Source of the DNA: Granulosicoccus sp045110475
GTDB taxonomy: Bacteria; Pseudomonadota; Gammaproteobacteria; Granulosicoccales; Granulosicoccaceae
Assembly (NCBI GenBank): GCA_045110475.1
Contig: JBGCGC010000040.1
Location: forward strand, 1-64,000
Direction of reading: 5' to 3'
Length of the DNA: 64,000 nucleotides
The notes below the pieces were generated by a model, which saw nothing but the letters and a program-made list of their open reading frames with translations, searched no databases and was not told the DNA's origin. Shown in pieces: positions 8,620 through 17,761 of the stretch; position 1 is the stretch's first letter; each line of letters opens with the position of its first letter. The position numbers and the translations under genes are program-made.

Positions 8620-10554
8620 ATGCTAAGACTTTTCATGAAGGAAAGTCGCCAGCTATTTCCAATCGGTTGCCTGTGGATTGCAGTGCTGGTGCTGAACTAT
8701 GTCATTCAGTTTGCAACCGAGCGTTTCGATGAGCAGACGTTTACCAGCTGGTGTGATGGATATTGCGACTACAACAGTAGCGCAACCATTGTCATATTCA
8801 GTGCGCTGATTGCGCTAGTGACTGCCTACAGTCTGTTTCCGAGAGAGCATGACGATGCCACGATTGACTTTCTGCGTGCTCTACCTGTTTCACGTAGCTC
8901 CGTGTTCATTGCCAAAGTGCTGGCAGCGTGGGTCTTGCTATGTGCCATAACTCTGTTGGCGTACGCTATTGATGCTGCCATGCTCGCGACCAATCCTGAA
9001 TCCATTGGTGGCAGGTTTTACCCGCAGGTGTGGACGACGCTATTGTGGCGCGATTGTGTCGTCGCTTTCATCATTCTCTCACATGGCGTTTTCTTATCAT
9101 GGTTCCGTACTATTGGGCTTGTCATTTACGCCGTTTATCTTGTGTTGCTCATGTGGGCGGAGAGCGCACTTGGGACAACTGGTGTGTGGAGCATATTCAC
9201 CTTGCTTGCCAACGAGTACGACGGCTCCAATCTGATCGTTAACTCGCAAGCGTTGACCATTCATGCAGGTATTGCCGTTGTGATGCTCGTCGTTGCCTAT
9301 CTGTTGTGGAGTCGTACTGAATCAAGTATATCCGGCAGTAAGCCAAGAACACGGGGCTTAAAGTTTTTTAGAGGTCTGCTCAGCGTGACAGGCTTTTTGA
9401 TTCTGGCAATCGTGCTTGTCTATAGAGTGGGTGTGGAAACGGGTAGTGCAGGCTCTGCGGATCTGAAAGTTGCAACTACCGAATATTATCGCTTTGTGTA
9501 TCCTGCCAGTCGCGAGGACACCGTGCAGTATATGCTTGAGCATGCGGATGCCGACTACGTAATGCTGGGGAACTTGTTAGGCGTAGAGCAGTTACCGCGA
9601 ATTCGTGTTGATCTGTCTGCTCAGAGTGAGCATGCTGCCGGGCTTGCCACCTGGAAGAAAATCAAGATGGATCTCAATGCGTTTGAGGCTGATGTTTCCC
9701 AGAGACGTGTGCTCAGTCATGAGACAACGCATGTTTTACAAGCGGTCGAGTCTGACCGTGCCCTTACCCGCAACTATGCAGCAGTCAAGTTTTTCATAGA
9801 AGGTATGGCACAATATACATCGTTTGAAGTAGTGCCAGAGGAGGCACGTCGAGACAGCAACTGGCAGTTAGCAGCCATATCCTGGCAACGCCAGAAGATC
9901 GAGTTTGATGATTTAATAGATGAAGCTGGTTTTAGCGAACAGTTTGATCCAGAGCTGCATTATAGTCTTGGTGATCTTTGGACAAGGGCGTTTGTCAGCG
10001 TTTGTGGTGAAGAAGCATTGGGTGGTTTTCTGCGAGCTGCTGGAAGGCCTGATGCCGTAAAAGGCCTGCCAGCCGCCATATTCTGGCGTGACACCGCAGG
10101 TCAGATCGGGTGTGATCTGGATACCGTCAACGAACAATGGCGCCAGCAAATGCAAGAACTGCATGCATCGATCGATCAATCACACTTCCCTGCCTATACC
10201 GATGTGGTAGTAACCCGTGATGAGCAAACTAGTCAGATAGTGATAACGGCATCACTGTCGGCCTATGTTCCCAACGACAGTGCACGAGGCAACCAACCCG
10301 AAAACGAATCCATTGCCGGTATGGTTCTACCTGAGAGATTCATCGTACGAGTCGGCGCTACATCAGGCAGGCTTGCTGCCAGCGTTGATCCGGTCTATCG
10401 AGGTCAGCTTGTTGAAGAGCAGGGCGCTACCAAGGTACGCTTCGTTATTCCTGCATCCGTCGTCAGCGGTAGCCGGTTTCGCTATCAGCCAGGGTTTTCC
10501 CCATTTGAAGGTTCTCGTTATTACTACGAGTCATGGAAACGTGGCAGCGTGTAG
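8620..10554 (+). CDS. ABC-2 permease fused to an intact gluzincin metallopeptidase domain
   Basis: Second permease of the exporter. Membrane segments occupy roughly residues 15-285, with one or two more hydrophobic helices than its partner around 210-270. The soluble C-terminal half contains a complete zinc site: His367-Glu-Thr-Thr-His371 (RVLSHETTHVLQ) and, 23 residues on, Glu394 in FFIEGMAQYTS. This is the HExxH...E arrangement of the gluzincin or peptidase-MA/M1-like clan, so the domain is probably an active periplasmic peptidase. ABC permease/M1-aminopeptidase fusions are known in bacteria, but pairing with a motif-dead twin in the same operon is notable. A GGGGG-rich ribosome site precedes the ATG. 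Its stop codon lies only 4 bases from the stop of the convergent diguanylate cyclase gene. Confidence 0.82.
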   Translation: MLRLFMKESRQLFPIGCLWIAVLVLNYVIQFATERFDEQTFTSWCDGYCDYNSSATIVIFSALIALVTAYSLFPREHDDATIDFLRALPVSRSSVFIAKVLAAWVLLCAITLLAYAIDAAMLATNPESIGGRFYPQVWTTLLWRDCVVAFIILSHGVFLSWFRTIGLVIYAVYLVLLMWAESALGTTGVWSIFTLLANEYDGSNLIVNSQALTIHAGIAVVMLVVAYLLWSRTESSISGSKPRTRGLKFFRGLLSVTGFLILAIVLVYRVGVETGSAGSADLKVATTEYYRFVYPASREDTVQYMLEHADADYVMLGNLLGVEQLPRIRVDLSAQSEHAAGLATWKKIKMDLNAFEADVSQRRVLSHETTHVLQAVESDRALTRNYAAVKFFIEGMAQYTSFEVVPEEARRDSNWQLAAISWQRQKIEFDDLIDEAGFSEQFDPELHYSLGDLWTRAFVSVCGEEALGGFLRAAGRPDAVKGLPAAIFWRDTAGQIGCDLDTVNEQWRQQMQELHASIDQSHFPAYTDVVVTRDEQTSQIVITASLSAYVPNDSARGNQPENESIAGMVLPERFIVRVGATSGRLAASVDPVYRGQLVEEQGATKVRFVIPASVVSGSRFRYQPGFSPFEGSRYYYESWKRGSV

Positions 10555-10558
10555 TCTC

Positions 10559-13051
10559 CTACCCGGCCAACCTTAAGCCGGCAGTTTGTGTCATTGCCTG
10601 ACCAAGACCTGTCAGTCTGGTTTGCCCCCAACGGCTGACAAAATCAACTGCTCTGACGGGTTGTTCAAACAGGCTACCTTGAAATTGCGAAACACCTAGT
10701 GCATGCAGATCCGAAAGCTGCTCTCGGCTGTCGACGTTACGCGCCAGAATGTCCACCTCACAGGCTTTACAGGTGTCCATCAGGTGATGCAATACGATCT
10801 CGTCATCCGCGCATGGTTTGCCAATTATTGCCACTGACGGTCGGGCGACCGGCACATATCTCAGTAGATTCGGTTCGATATCAACACCGTCAGCGGCCAG
10901 TGGGATACCCAGATCGCGCAGTTGTGCAAGTGCTGTATCGTTAGGCAAACCGGAATGAACTGGAATTTCAAGCTGAATTTGTGTTGGCAGCAGATTTAAA
11001 CAGTCCAGTCGGCTTTCAAGCAGTATTGGAAACGCTGCATCACTCAAGGTTTCATCAGACACCTTTATAGACAATCTGAATTTCTGATCCACGATACCGG
11101 CCAGGTTCCATCGTCGTAGTGCCTGTAAGGACAGCTCAACCGCACGGTTGTCCAGTTCGCGTATCACAGAGATGTCTTTCAGGTCGCGCGTGAATTCCTC
11201 GTGAAGTACATAGGCTCCCTGATTACTTCGCATACGCATATTCGTATCTGCGCCAACCAGTGCATAGTTACCTGGTCGTTCCAGTTTGACAATTGGCTGG
11301 AACCATAATTCCATGCGATTCTCTGCAACAGCACGCTCGACAGAACGCGTGGCCAGTCCGCCCTTTGTGCGATGGTAGCGCAGACGCTTCTTTTGCTCGT
11401 ACATGAGCGCATCTGCCTCTATCAGCGCATCAGCGAGTGATACCGTGTTGTTTGATGTGGCAAGGCCGATGCTGCAACTGATTGAGTGTCGACCCTCGCT
11501 ACTGTCAACGGGTTCATCAAATATGTTGTGCAGCGTCAACGCAAAGTCTGTCGCCTGCTCCTCACTCGTGCCAGGAAGAATAACTACGAATTCATCCCCG
11601 CCCCATCGAGCAAGTGTACTGGCTTTAGGTACCTGCACTGCCAGTCTCTGGGCAATGCACTTGAGCACTTCATCACCGGCCGCGTGGCCATAGAAATCAT
11701 TGACATCCTTGAAGCCATTGAGATCGAGAAACATCACTGAGTGCTCTTGATCGCAATTTGCAGTAAGCTGATCGATAACCTTATTGGCATGCTTTCGATT
11801 GAGCAATCCCGTCAGTTCATCGTGGACCGCCTGGTGGCGAAGGCGGGCTTCTACCTCGCCACGCATTTTCTGGTCGGTTTCAAGATCGCGAGCCAATAGA
11901 TTAATGCTTGAGGCAAGCTCGGTAATCTCATCGTTACTGTGATCCATCAGGCGTGCAGATAGGTTTCCATCCATGATCTGTCTAGCCGCTGCCGCGGCTT
12001 TATTCAATCGTCTTGCAACGGGAACAAGAAAGAACAGGTAGATCAATGCAACAAAGCCGACGGAGGCTGCTGTCGCCCAGCCCAGAAGCTTCCTTAGTCT
12101 GATCACTGGTGCATGGGTTTCGATCACATCAACCTTCACGATCAGGCCCCAACCGGTATCGGTGATTGTCTGATAAGCCAGAAACGACTCTACTCCTCGA
12201 TAGTCCAGCGCCTGTATGACCTGACTTTCAGGTGACCTAAGTGCAAGATTGACAGGCAGCGCTTTTGTCGCGGGCACTACCTTGGTAAAAGCCGCTGTGC
12301 GATTAAAGCGCAGTGGCGTGATGAACTGGGCATCACCCTCTGGCGTCGGTTGGGCAATGTGTGCCTCTATGCTCTTTCCCATGTCTTCGTGTTTTGAGAC
12401 CATGTTGATAATCGGCGCCAGTCTGGTTTCCATTACCAAGGCACCAACCACCTCGCCTTTCGGACTCATGACCGGTGACACCATACCCAGGCGCTGTTGA
12501 TCATTGAGGCTGATAAACGCATCGCCAAAATGCGTTTTCACGGTACGCATTGATCGCTCGATAATTCTGGTGTCCGCAGGTTCCCATGTGAAACCCATGG
12601 TCTCGCCAAGTGTTTCGCCAGCGCGGTTCACTAACTGCAGCTCCACGACTGAAGAGCCGATGATTCCCGCCTTGCGCTGCAGGGCTAATGCTAACTGTTG
12701 GAGTGGCCACTGGGTCTGCGGATCGATGATGGCGAACCCGTCAATCCCTCCGATTATCTGAGATGGGGCCTGAACATGGGGGCCTCTGGCCTGTTCCCTG
12801 TTTTTATAATGGTGCAACTGCGCGAAAAACTCCCGGACGTGCACACCTGCTGCCAGACTACGGGCATTGTTCGCATACCCTTCGAGAATCTGCTCGATAC
12901 GCGCGGCCTCCAATCGCTGGGTATTGGCCAATGCCGCTATGGTGCGTTCGGCCATCTGACGATCAAACAGATGGGTTGCGAACAGAGCCACGGCAACCAG
13001 CGGAAACAGCACTGCCAGCAGGCAGAGCACAAGCTTGTTTCTAATTCCCAT
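10559..13051 (-). CDS. Membrane-bound diguanylate cyclase with degenerate EAL domain
   Basis: Signal protein for cyclic-di-GMP. Order: membrane helix near residues 6-26, periplasmic Cache-like sensor of about 290 residues, second helix near 325-345, HAMP linker, GGDEF domain with the intact catalytic loop RWGGDEFVVILPG near 485, then an EAL-type domain from about 575. The EAL domain looks catalytically dead: the signature reads VGADTNMR instead of E-A-L-x-R, the conserved Asn region reads SIKVSDETL, and the DDFGTG loop reads ADGVDIEP, although the terminal QGSLFEQP is retained. It is therefore predicted to make c-di-GMP, with the EAL part regulatory or binding. I chose the second in-frame ATG, MGIRNKLVL, because AAAAGGG sits 9 bases upstream of it but directly abuts the first ATG at 13060. 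Confidence 0.88.
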   Translation of the reverse strand: MGIRNKLVLCLLAVLFPLVAVALFATHLFDRQMAERTIAALANTQRLEAARIEQILEGYANNARSLAAGVHVREFFAQLHHYKNREQARGPHVQAPSQIIGGIDGFAIIDPQTQWPLQQLALALQRKAGIIGSSVVELQLVNRAGETLGETMGFTWEPADTRIIERSMRTVKTHFGDAFISLNDQQRLGMVSPVMSPKGEVVGALVMETRLAPIINMVSKHEDMGKSIEAHIAQPTPEGDAQFITPLRFNRTAAFTKVVPATKALPVNLALRSPESQVIQALDYRGVESFLAYQTITDTGWGLIVKVDVIETHAPVIRLRKLLGWATAASVGFVALIYLFFLVPVARRLNKAAAAARQIMDGNLSARLMDHSNDEITELASSINLLARDLETDQKMRGEVEARLRHQAVHDELTGLLNRKHANKVIDQLTANCDQEHSVMFLDLNGFKDVNDFYGHAAGDEVLKCIAQRLAVQVPKASTLARWGGDEFVVILPGTSEEQATDFALTLHNIFDEPVDSSEGRHSISCSIGLATSNNTVSLADALIEADALMYEQKKRLRYHRTKGGLATRSVERAVAENRMELWFQPIVKLERPGNYALVGADTNMRMRSNQGAYVLHEEFTRDLKDISVIRELDNRAVELSLQALRRWNLAGIVDQKFRLSIKVSDETLSDAAFPILLESRLDCLNLLPTQIQLEIPVHSGLPNDTALAQLRDLGIPLAADGVDIEPNLLRYVPVARPSVAIIGKPCADDEIVLHHLMDTCKACEVDILARNVDSREQLSDLHALGVSQFQGSLFEQPVRAVDFVSRWGQTRLTGLGQAMTQTAGLRLAG

Positions 13052-13060
13052 CACGTGCAT

Positions 13061-13547
13061 CCCTTTTATTCAGGCCGGTGCGAACCGTTTGAATTCGCGT
13101 AATCGGCCAACGACAGCAGGGGGTGACGCAGGTATCGTGCCTTTTTTGTGAATTACGGTGACTTTTTGAATTTTTTTCCGACTAACAGCGGGTTAAATGG
13201 CACGAAAAAATATTCCGGGGCAGAATTGGTCAAAAATGGGGTGCAATAAAAGAAATATAATGCCTATATTTGAGTTATGGCGTTAAAAAACAGCCTGTGG
13301 GTCGCTGCAACTGACCCGAACATCACTGGTGACTGAAATAACCGGTAGGCACGCTGCCTATTTGACGTTGTCACTTTTTAAGTGTCAAACATCGTGTTGC
13401 GGAGGGTCAAATCCGCTACGGGTATGGCTGGTAGAGCGCCAAAGATTCGTCTTTTAACATCCGTACATACATCTTGGAGCAGGATTTGCTTTATGCCTAT
13501 ATAAATATATGTTTATATAGGGGATTAGGTGAGAGGGTTTCGATGAT
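13061..13547. promoter_or_regulatory. Long structured intergenic region and metH leader
   Basis: This 487-base gene-free gap separates the divergent diguanylate cyclase and metH genes. A consensus TATAAT stands at 13256-13261 in an AT-rich stretch, though no good -35 is placed at 16-18 bases. If used, it gives a leader of about 280 nt. That leader contains four successive hairpins: GGGTC/GACCC (13299-13317), TAGGC/GCCTA (13346-13360), TTTGAC/GTCAAA (13361-13389) and GCGGA/TCCGC (13399-13416), followed by a 10-base-pair palindrome near the gene. I looked for cobalamin, SAM and SAH riboswitch signatures and found none convincing. It may be an unclassified cis-regulatory RNA for methionine synthase. 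Confidence 0.45.
13496..13521. promoter_or_regulatory. Perfect AT-rich palindrome 26 bases upstream of metH
   Basis: CCTATATAAA (13496-13505) and TTTATATAGG (13512-13521) are exact reverse complements separated by 6 bases. Its position just before the metH ribosome-binding region suits a repressor operator or an mRNA hairpin that would control translation. A related ATGCCTATATTT string occurs at the putative -10 region near 13259. It does not match the MetR (TGAAnnnnnTTCA) or MetJ (AGACGTCT) consensus. Confidence 0.5.
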
Positions 13548-16500
13548 ATGAGTTTGGTGAAAAACAGCGAAGTTGAACAGCAACTGCGCTCATTATTGTC
13601 TGAGCGAATACTGGTTCTGGATGGCGCCATGGGTACGATGATTCAGGGTCATCCACTCACTGAGGCTGATTTTCGGGGCGAGCGCTTTGCTAACTGGACG
13701 GTAGACCTCAAGGGCAATAACGACTTGCTCACGCTTACTCGCCCGGAGCTGATCACTGGCATCCATGAGAGTTTCCTGTCCGCAGGCGCAGATGTCATTG
13801 AGACCAACACGTTCAACTCGAACAGCATCTCCATGGCAGATTATGAGATGGAGGAGCTCGTCAGGGAGCTCAATTTCAGTAGTGCTCTGTTGGCGCGCAA
13901 AGCTGCGGATGACATGTCGGCCCAAACTCCGGACAAGCCGCGTTTTGTCGCCGGGGTGATTGGTCCTACCAATCGCACGGCCTCACTGTCACCAGACGTT
14001 GAAGATCCTGGCTTTCGCAACGTGACTTTCAGCGATCTGGATACGTGCTACTACGAGGCCTGCGATGCTCTGGTAGAAGGCGGTGTTGATATCATTCTGA
14101 TTGAAACCATTTTCGACACGCTTAATGCCAAGGCTGCGATTTTTGCAGTTGAGCGCGTCTTCGATGATCGTGGAATCCGTCTGCCCATTGCGATCTCGGG
14201 GACCATTACCGATGCCTCTGGACGCACGCTGTCCGGGCAGACTCTGGAAGCGTTCTGGAACTCTGTGCGTCATGCAAAGCCGTTGTTTATAGGGCTTAAT
14301 TGTGCGCTTGGGCCCGCGCAACTGCGTGAGCATGTCCAGGAACTTGCAAGCCTTGCTGACACATTCGTCAGCGTACATCCTAACGCCGGTTTGCCAAACG
14401 CCTTCGGTGGCTATGACGAAACGCCCGAGCAAATGGCAGAGGAGATTGCCGACTGGGTGCAAGGTGGCTACATCAACATGATTGGCGGATGTTGTGGTAC
14501 GACGCCAGAGCATATCGCAGCATTCGCAGCTATTGTCGAGCAATCCAGTCCCAGAGGTGTACCCGAACTGGACGGGGCCTGTCGCCTGTCCGGGCTTGAG
14601 CCTTTCAACATCAATAACGACTCACTTTTCGTCAACGTTGGCGAGCGCACCAACGTTACTGGTTCTGCAAAATTCCTGAGACTGGTCAAGGAGCAGCAAT
14701 ACGAGGAAGCGCTTGATGTCGCCCGGCAGCAGGTTGACGATGGCGCACAGATCATCGATGTCAACATGGACGAAGGGTTGCTGGATTCAGCGGCTGTCAT
14801 GCAACGATTTTTGCACTTGATTGCCTCTGAGCCGGATATCTCCCGAGTGCCTGTCATGATTGACTCCTCCAAGTGGTCTGTCATCGAAGCGGGCTTACAT
14901 TGTCTGCAAGGCAAGTGCGTCATCAACTCAATCAGTATGAAAGAAGGTGAGGAGGAGTTTTTAAGGCAGGCCAAACTGGCGCAGCGATATGGTGCGGCGA
15001 TCGTGATCATGGCGTTTGATGAGGAAGGGCAGGCAGATACGATTGAGCGCAAGGTGTCTATCTGTCAGCGAGCGTACGATCTTCTGCGCAAGGAGCTTGA
15101 CTTCGATCCGCGGGATATCATCTTTGATCCCAACATTTTTGCCATTGCCACCGGTATCGACGAACACAATGAGTACGGTATAGCTTTTATAGAGGCTACG
15201 CGACAAATTCACGAGGCCATGCCTGAGGTTCAGATCAGTGGAGGTGTATCCAACGTGTCGTTCTCTTTCCGGGGAAACAACACGGTTAGAGAAGCAATTC
15301 ATGCGGTATTTCTGTACCACGCCATACAGGCAGGAATGACCATGGGCATTGTCAACGCCGGACAACTGGCCGTGATGGAAGAATTGCCTGAGGAATTGCG
15401 CGATGCGGTGACCGACGCGGTGTTCGCGCGCACAGATCAAGCAACGGACAACCTTATCGAACTTGCCGAGCGATATCGTGATACGCAGCAGGTTGAAGAG
15501 AAGCAGGTTGACCTATGGCGTGAATTACCGGTGTCCCAAAGACTGGAGCATGCTTTGGTCAAAGGTATTGACAGCCATATAGAGATGGATGTCGAAGAGG
15601 CGAGACTGGCTATGGACAAGCCACTGGATGTTATTGAAGGTCCGTTGATGGATGGCATGAACCATGTGGGTGACTTGTTTGGTGCAGGCAAGATGTTCCT
15701 GCCGCAAGTTGTCAAGTCGGCGCGCGTGATGAAGAAAGCCGTTGCTCATCTTTTGCCTTACATGGAGAAAGATGCTGATGGGTCGAGAAGCGCGGGTAAG
15801 GTGCTCATGGCCACAGTCAAGGGTGATGTTCACGACATTGGCAAGAACATTGTCGGTGTCGTTCTTCAGTGCAACGGCTATGAAATCATTGATCTTGGCG
15901 TCATGGTTCCGGCAAGCCGGATACTGCAGGAAGCGAGAGACCACAAGGTCGACCTGATTGGTCTATCGGGTTTGATCACACCGTCTCTTGAAGAGATGGT
16001 GCACGTTGCCAAAGAGTTACAGCGTGAGTCTTTTGATGTGCCATTGCTCATTGGTGGGGCGACAACATCGCGTATGCATACGGCGGTCAAGATCAGCGAC
16101 AGCTATGAACAGCCTGTGGTGCATGTGGTCGATGCCTCCCGCTGTGTCCAGGTTGCAAGCTCCCTGCTAAGTGATGATCAACGATCGCGTTTCGACGCTG
16201 AGCTTGAAGAAGACTATGAACGGTACAGAACTCGCTTTGCGAATAAAACCAGTGCGCTTGAGCTAATGGATATCGCAAAGGCTCGTGACAACGGTTTGCA
16301 GATTGACTGGCAGACATCACCGGTTGTGCCACCGGCTCACATGGGCGTGACCGTTATCGACAATGTAGAGTTGAAGACGCTGGTCGACTACATTGACTGG
16401 ACACCGTTTTTTCATGCTTGGGAATTACGTGGCAAGTACCCGCGTATTCTTAAGGATCCCACGGTAGGCGAAGAGGCAAGATCACTTTTCCGCGATGCGC

Positions 16501-17243
16501 AGGATATGCTCAAGCACTTTGTCGATAGTGGCGTTGTCTCTGCAAAAGGTGTTATTGGCCTGTTTGAAGCCAACACCATCAACACGGATGATATTGCGAT
16601 TTATGCCAACGAGTCTGACGAGGAGCCAGCGCAGATAATCCATTGCTTGCGTCAGCAGCGAGCTTTCCCTGATGGTCGACCTAATCTTTGTCTTGCTGAT
16701 TTTACGGCTCCTCGCGACCTGGGAATCAAGGACTACATCGGGATGTTTGCGGTAACAGCCGGTTTGGGGCTGGATCCGCTGGTCGAAGAGTTTGATCGCC
16801 AGAATGATGTCTACAGCAGTATTATGGCCAAGGCTCTGGCCGACAGACTTGCTGAAGCGTTTGCTGAATACCTGCACCTGCAGGTGCGCAAGCACTATTG
16901 GGGCTACGCGACCGATGAGACTCTGGAAAACGATGAACTGATCAAGGAGCGTTATCAGGGTATACGGCCGGCTCCGGGCTATCCCGCCAATCCTGATCAT
17001 CGACAGAAAGAGGTAATCTGGAGCATGCTGGACCCTGTGGCTAATGCCGGTATAGAAGTGACTGAGAGTCTGGCCATGTTGCCGGCCTCGTCGGTCAGCG
17101 GGTTCTATTTTGCCAACCCCCAAAGCCGTTACTTCGGTCTGGGGAAGCTAACGCGTGATCAAGTCGAAGATTACGTTGGTCGGCGGAAGGAGCCCATCGA
17201 GGAGTCGGAGCGCTGGCTGGCCAGTTCTCTGGCCTATCAATAA
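13548..17243 (+). CDS. metH: Cobalamin-dependent methionine synthase
   Basis: Transfers a methyl group from 5-methyltetrahydrofolate via cobalamin to homocysteine, the last step of methionine synthesis. All modules are present in 1231 aa: a homocysteine-binding barrel with zinc cysteines Cys252 (GLNCALG) and Cys315/Cys316 (GGCCGTT), a pterin-binding barrel (FVNVGERTNVTGS, VDDGAQIIDVNMD), a cap plus Rossmann B12 domain with the cobalt-ligand His762 in DVHDIGKN, and the C-terminal AdoMet reactivation domain (RPAPGYPANPDH). The residue numbers run 3-5 ahead of the E. coli enzyme, so the protein is complete. The 5' leader is unusually long and structured. About 167 bases separate it from rpsP. 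Confidence 0.97.
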   Translation: MSLVKNSEVEQQLRSLLSERILVLDGAMGTMIQGHPLTEADFRGERFANWTVDLKGNNDLLTLTRPELITGIHESFLSAGADVIETNTFNSNSISMADYEMEELVRELNFSSALLARKAADDMSAQTPDKPRFVAGVIGPTNRTASLSPDVEDPGFRNVTFSDLDTCYYEACDALVEGGVDIILIETIFDTLNAKAAIFAVERVFDDRGIRLPIAISGTITDASGRTLSGQTLEAFWNSVRHAKPLFIGLNCALGPAQLREHVQELASLADTFVSVHPNAGLPNAFGGYDETPEQMAEEIADWVQGGYINMIGGCCGTTPEHIAAFAAIVEQSSPRGVPELDGACRLSGLEPFNINNDSLFVNVGERTNVTGSAKFLRLVKEQQYEEALDVARQQVDDGAQIIDVNMDEGLLDSAAVMQRFLHLIASEPDISRVPVMIDSSKWSVIEAGLHCLQGKCVINSISMKEGEEEFLRQAKLAQRYGAAIVIMAFDEEGQADTIERKVSICQRAYDLLRKELDFDPRDIIFDPNIFAIATGIDEHNEYGIAFIEATRQIHEAMPEVQISGGVSNVSFSFRGNNTVREAIHAVFLYHAIQAGMTMGIVNAGQLAVMEELPEELRDAVTDAVFARTDQATDNLIELAERYRDTQQVEEKQVDLWRELPVSQRLEHALVKGIDSHIEMDVEEARLAMDKPLDVIEGPLMDGMNHVGDLFGAGKMFLPQVVKSARVMKKAVAHLLPYMEKDADGSRSAGKVLMATVKGDVHDIGKNIVGVVLQCNGYEIIDLGVMVPASRILQEARDHKVDLIGLSGLITPSLEEMVHVAKELQRESFDVPLLIGGATTSRMHTAVKISDSYEQPVVHVVDASRCVQVASSLLSDDQRSRFDAELEEDYERYRTRFANKTSALELMDIAKARDNGLQIDWQTSPVVPPAHMGVTVIDNVELKTLVDYIDWTPFFHAWELRGKYPRILKDPTVGEEARSLFRDAQDMLKHFVDSGVVSAKGVIGLFEANTINTDDIAIYANESDEEPAQIIHCLRQQRAFPDGRPNLCLADFTAPRDLGIKDYIGMFAVTAGLGLDPLVEEFDRQNDVYSSIMAKALADRLAEAFAEYLHLQVRKHYWGYATDETLENDELIKERYQGIRPAPGYPANPDHRQKEVIWSMLDPVANAGIEVTESLAMLPASSVSGFYFANPQSRYFGLGKLTRDQVEDYVGRRKEPIEESERWLASSLAYQ

Positions 17244-17410
17244 TTCTGTCTGTCACTGGTACTTTCGTGCGGCGTCACAACGGTGCAAAGGTAATTTTTG
17301 TGGTTCGGTAGTTGGCGCGGTGCCGAAAATTGCGTATCATTGGGAGTTACCCTCCGGCTGAGCGTACGCGCCTCAGCAATGTACAATTAAATTTCTGGAA
17401 TACAAACCCC

Positions 17411-17671
17411 ATGGTTTCAATTCGCCTGTCTCGCGGTGGTGCCAAAAAGCAACCGTTTTATCACGTTGTTGCCACCGATAGTCGCGCACGTCGCGATGGC
17501 CGTTACATCGAGCGTATCGGCTACTACAACCCGGTTGCCCGAGGCGACGCTACCGAAGTCAAGCTGAATCTTGAGCGGATCGACTACTGGATCAGTGTTG
17601 GTGCCCAAATGAGCGATAGCGTCAAGAAAGTGGTCAAGGATTACCGAAAATCAGAAGCTGCAGCTGCCTGA
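17411..17671 (+). CDS. rpsP: 30S ribosomal protein S16
   Basis: Small-subunit ribosomal protein. The start is the ATG giving MVSIRLSRGGAKKQPFYH, the universal S16 N-terminus; the frame remains open upstream but that extension (from 17312) is not conserved in the family. The 86-residue length fits. RIGYYNPVA and the DYWISVGAQ region are typical. First gene of the conserved rpsP-rimM-trmD-rplS operon; here it follows metH instead of ffh. The 167-base gap before it includes TTGCGTATCATTGGGAG close to the gene, which may include a promoter. Confidence 0.97.
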   Translation: MVSIRLSRGGAKKQPFYHVVATDSRARRDGRYIERIGYYNPVARGDATEVKLNLERIDYWISVGAQMSDSVKKVVKDYRKSEAAAA

Positions 17672-17761
17672 TCAATCGCTCACAGCTCATGCTCCAGGCA
17701 GCTTTCGCTGTCAGTCGGGGCTTGGTAGTTTAAGCACTTCAATAGGTGAGAGTTAGCAGTT

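Noticed and set aside
13291..13360. CGCTGCAAC in the metH leader resembling the SAH riboswitch core
   Set aside because: The partner AGGCTCGG segment and the downstream GGCGCTC are missing, so the SAH aptamer cannot be built.
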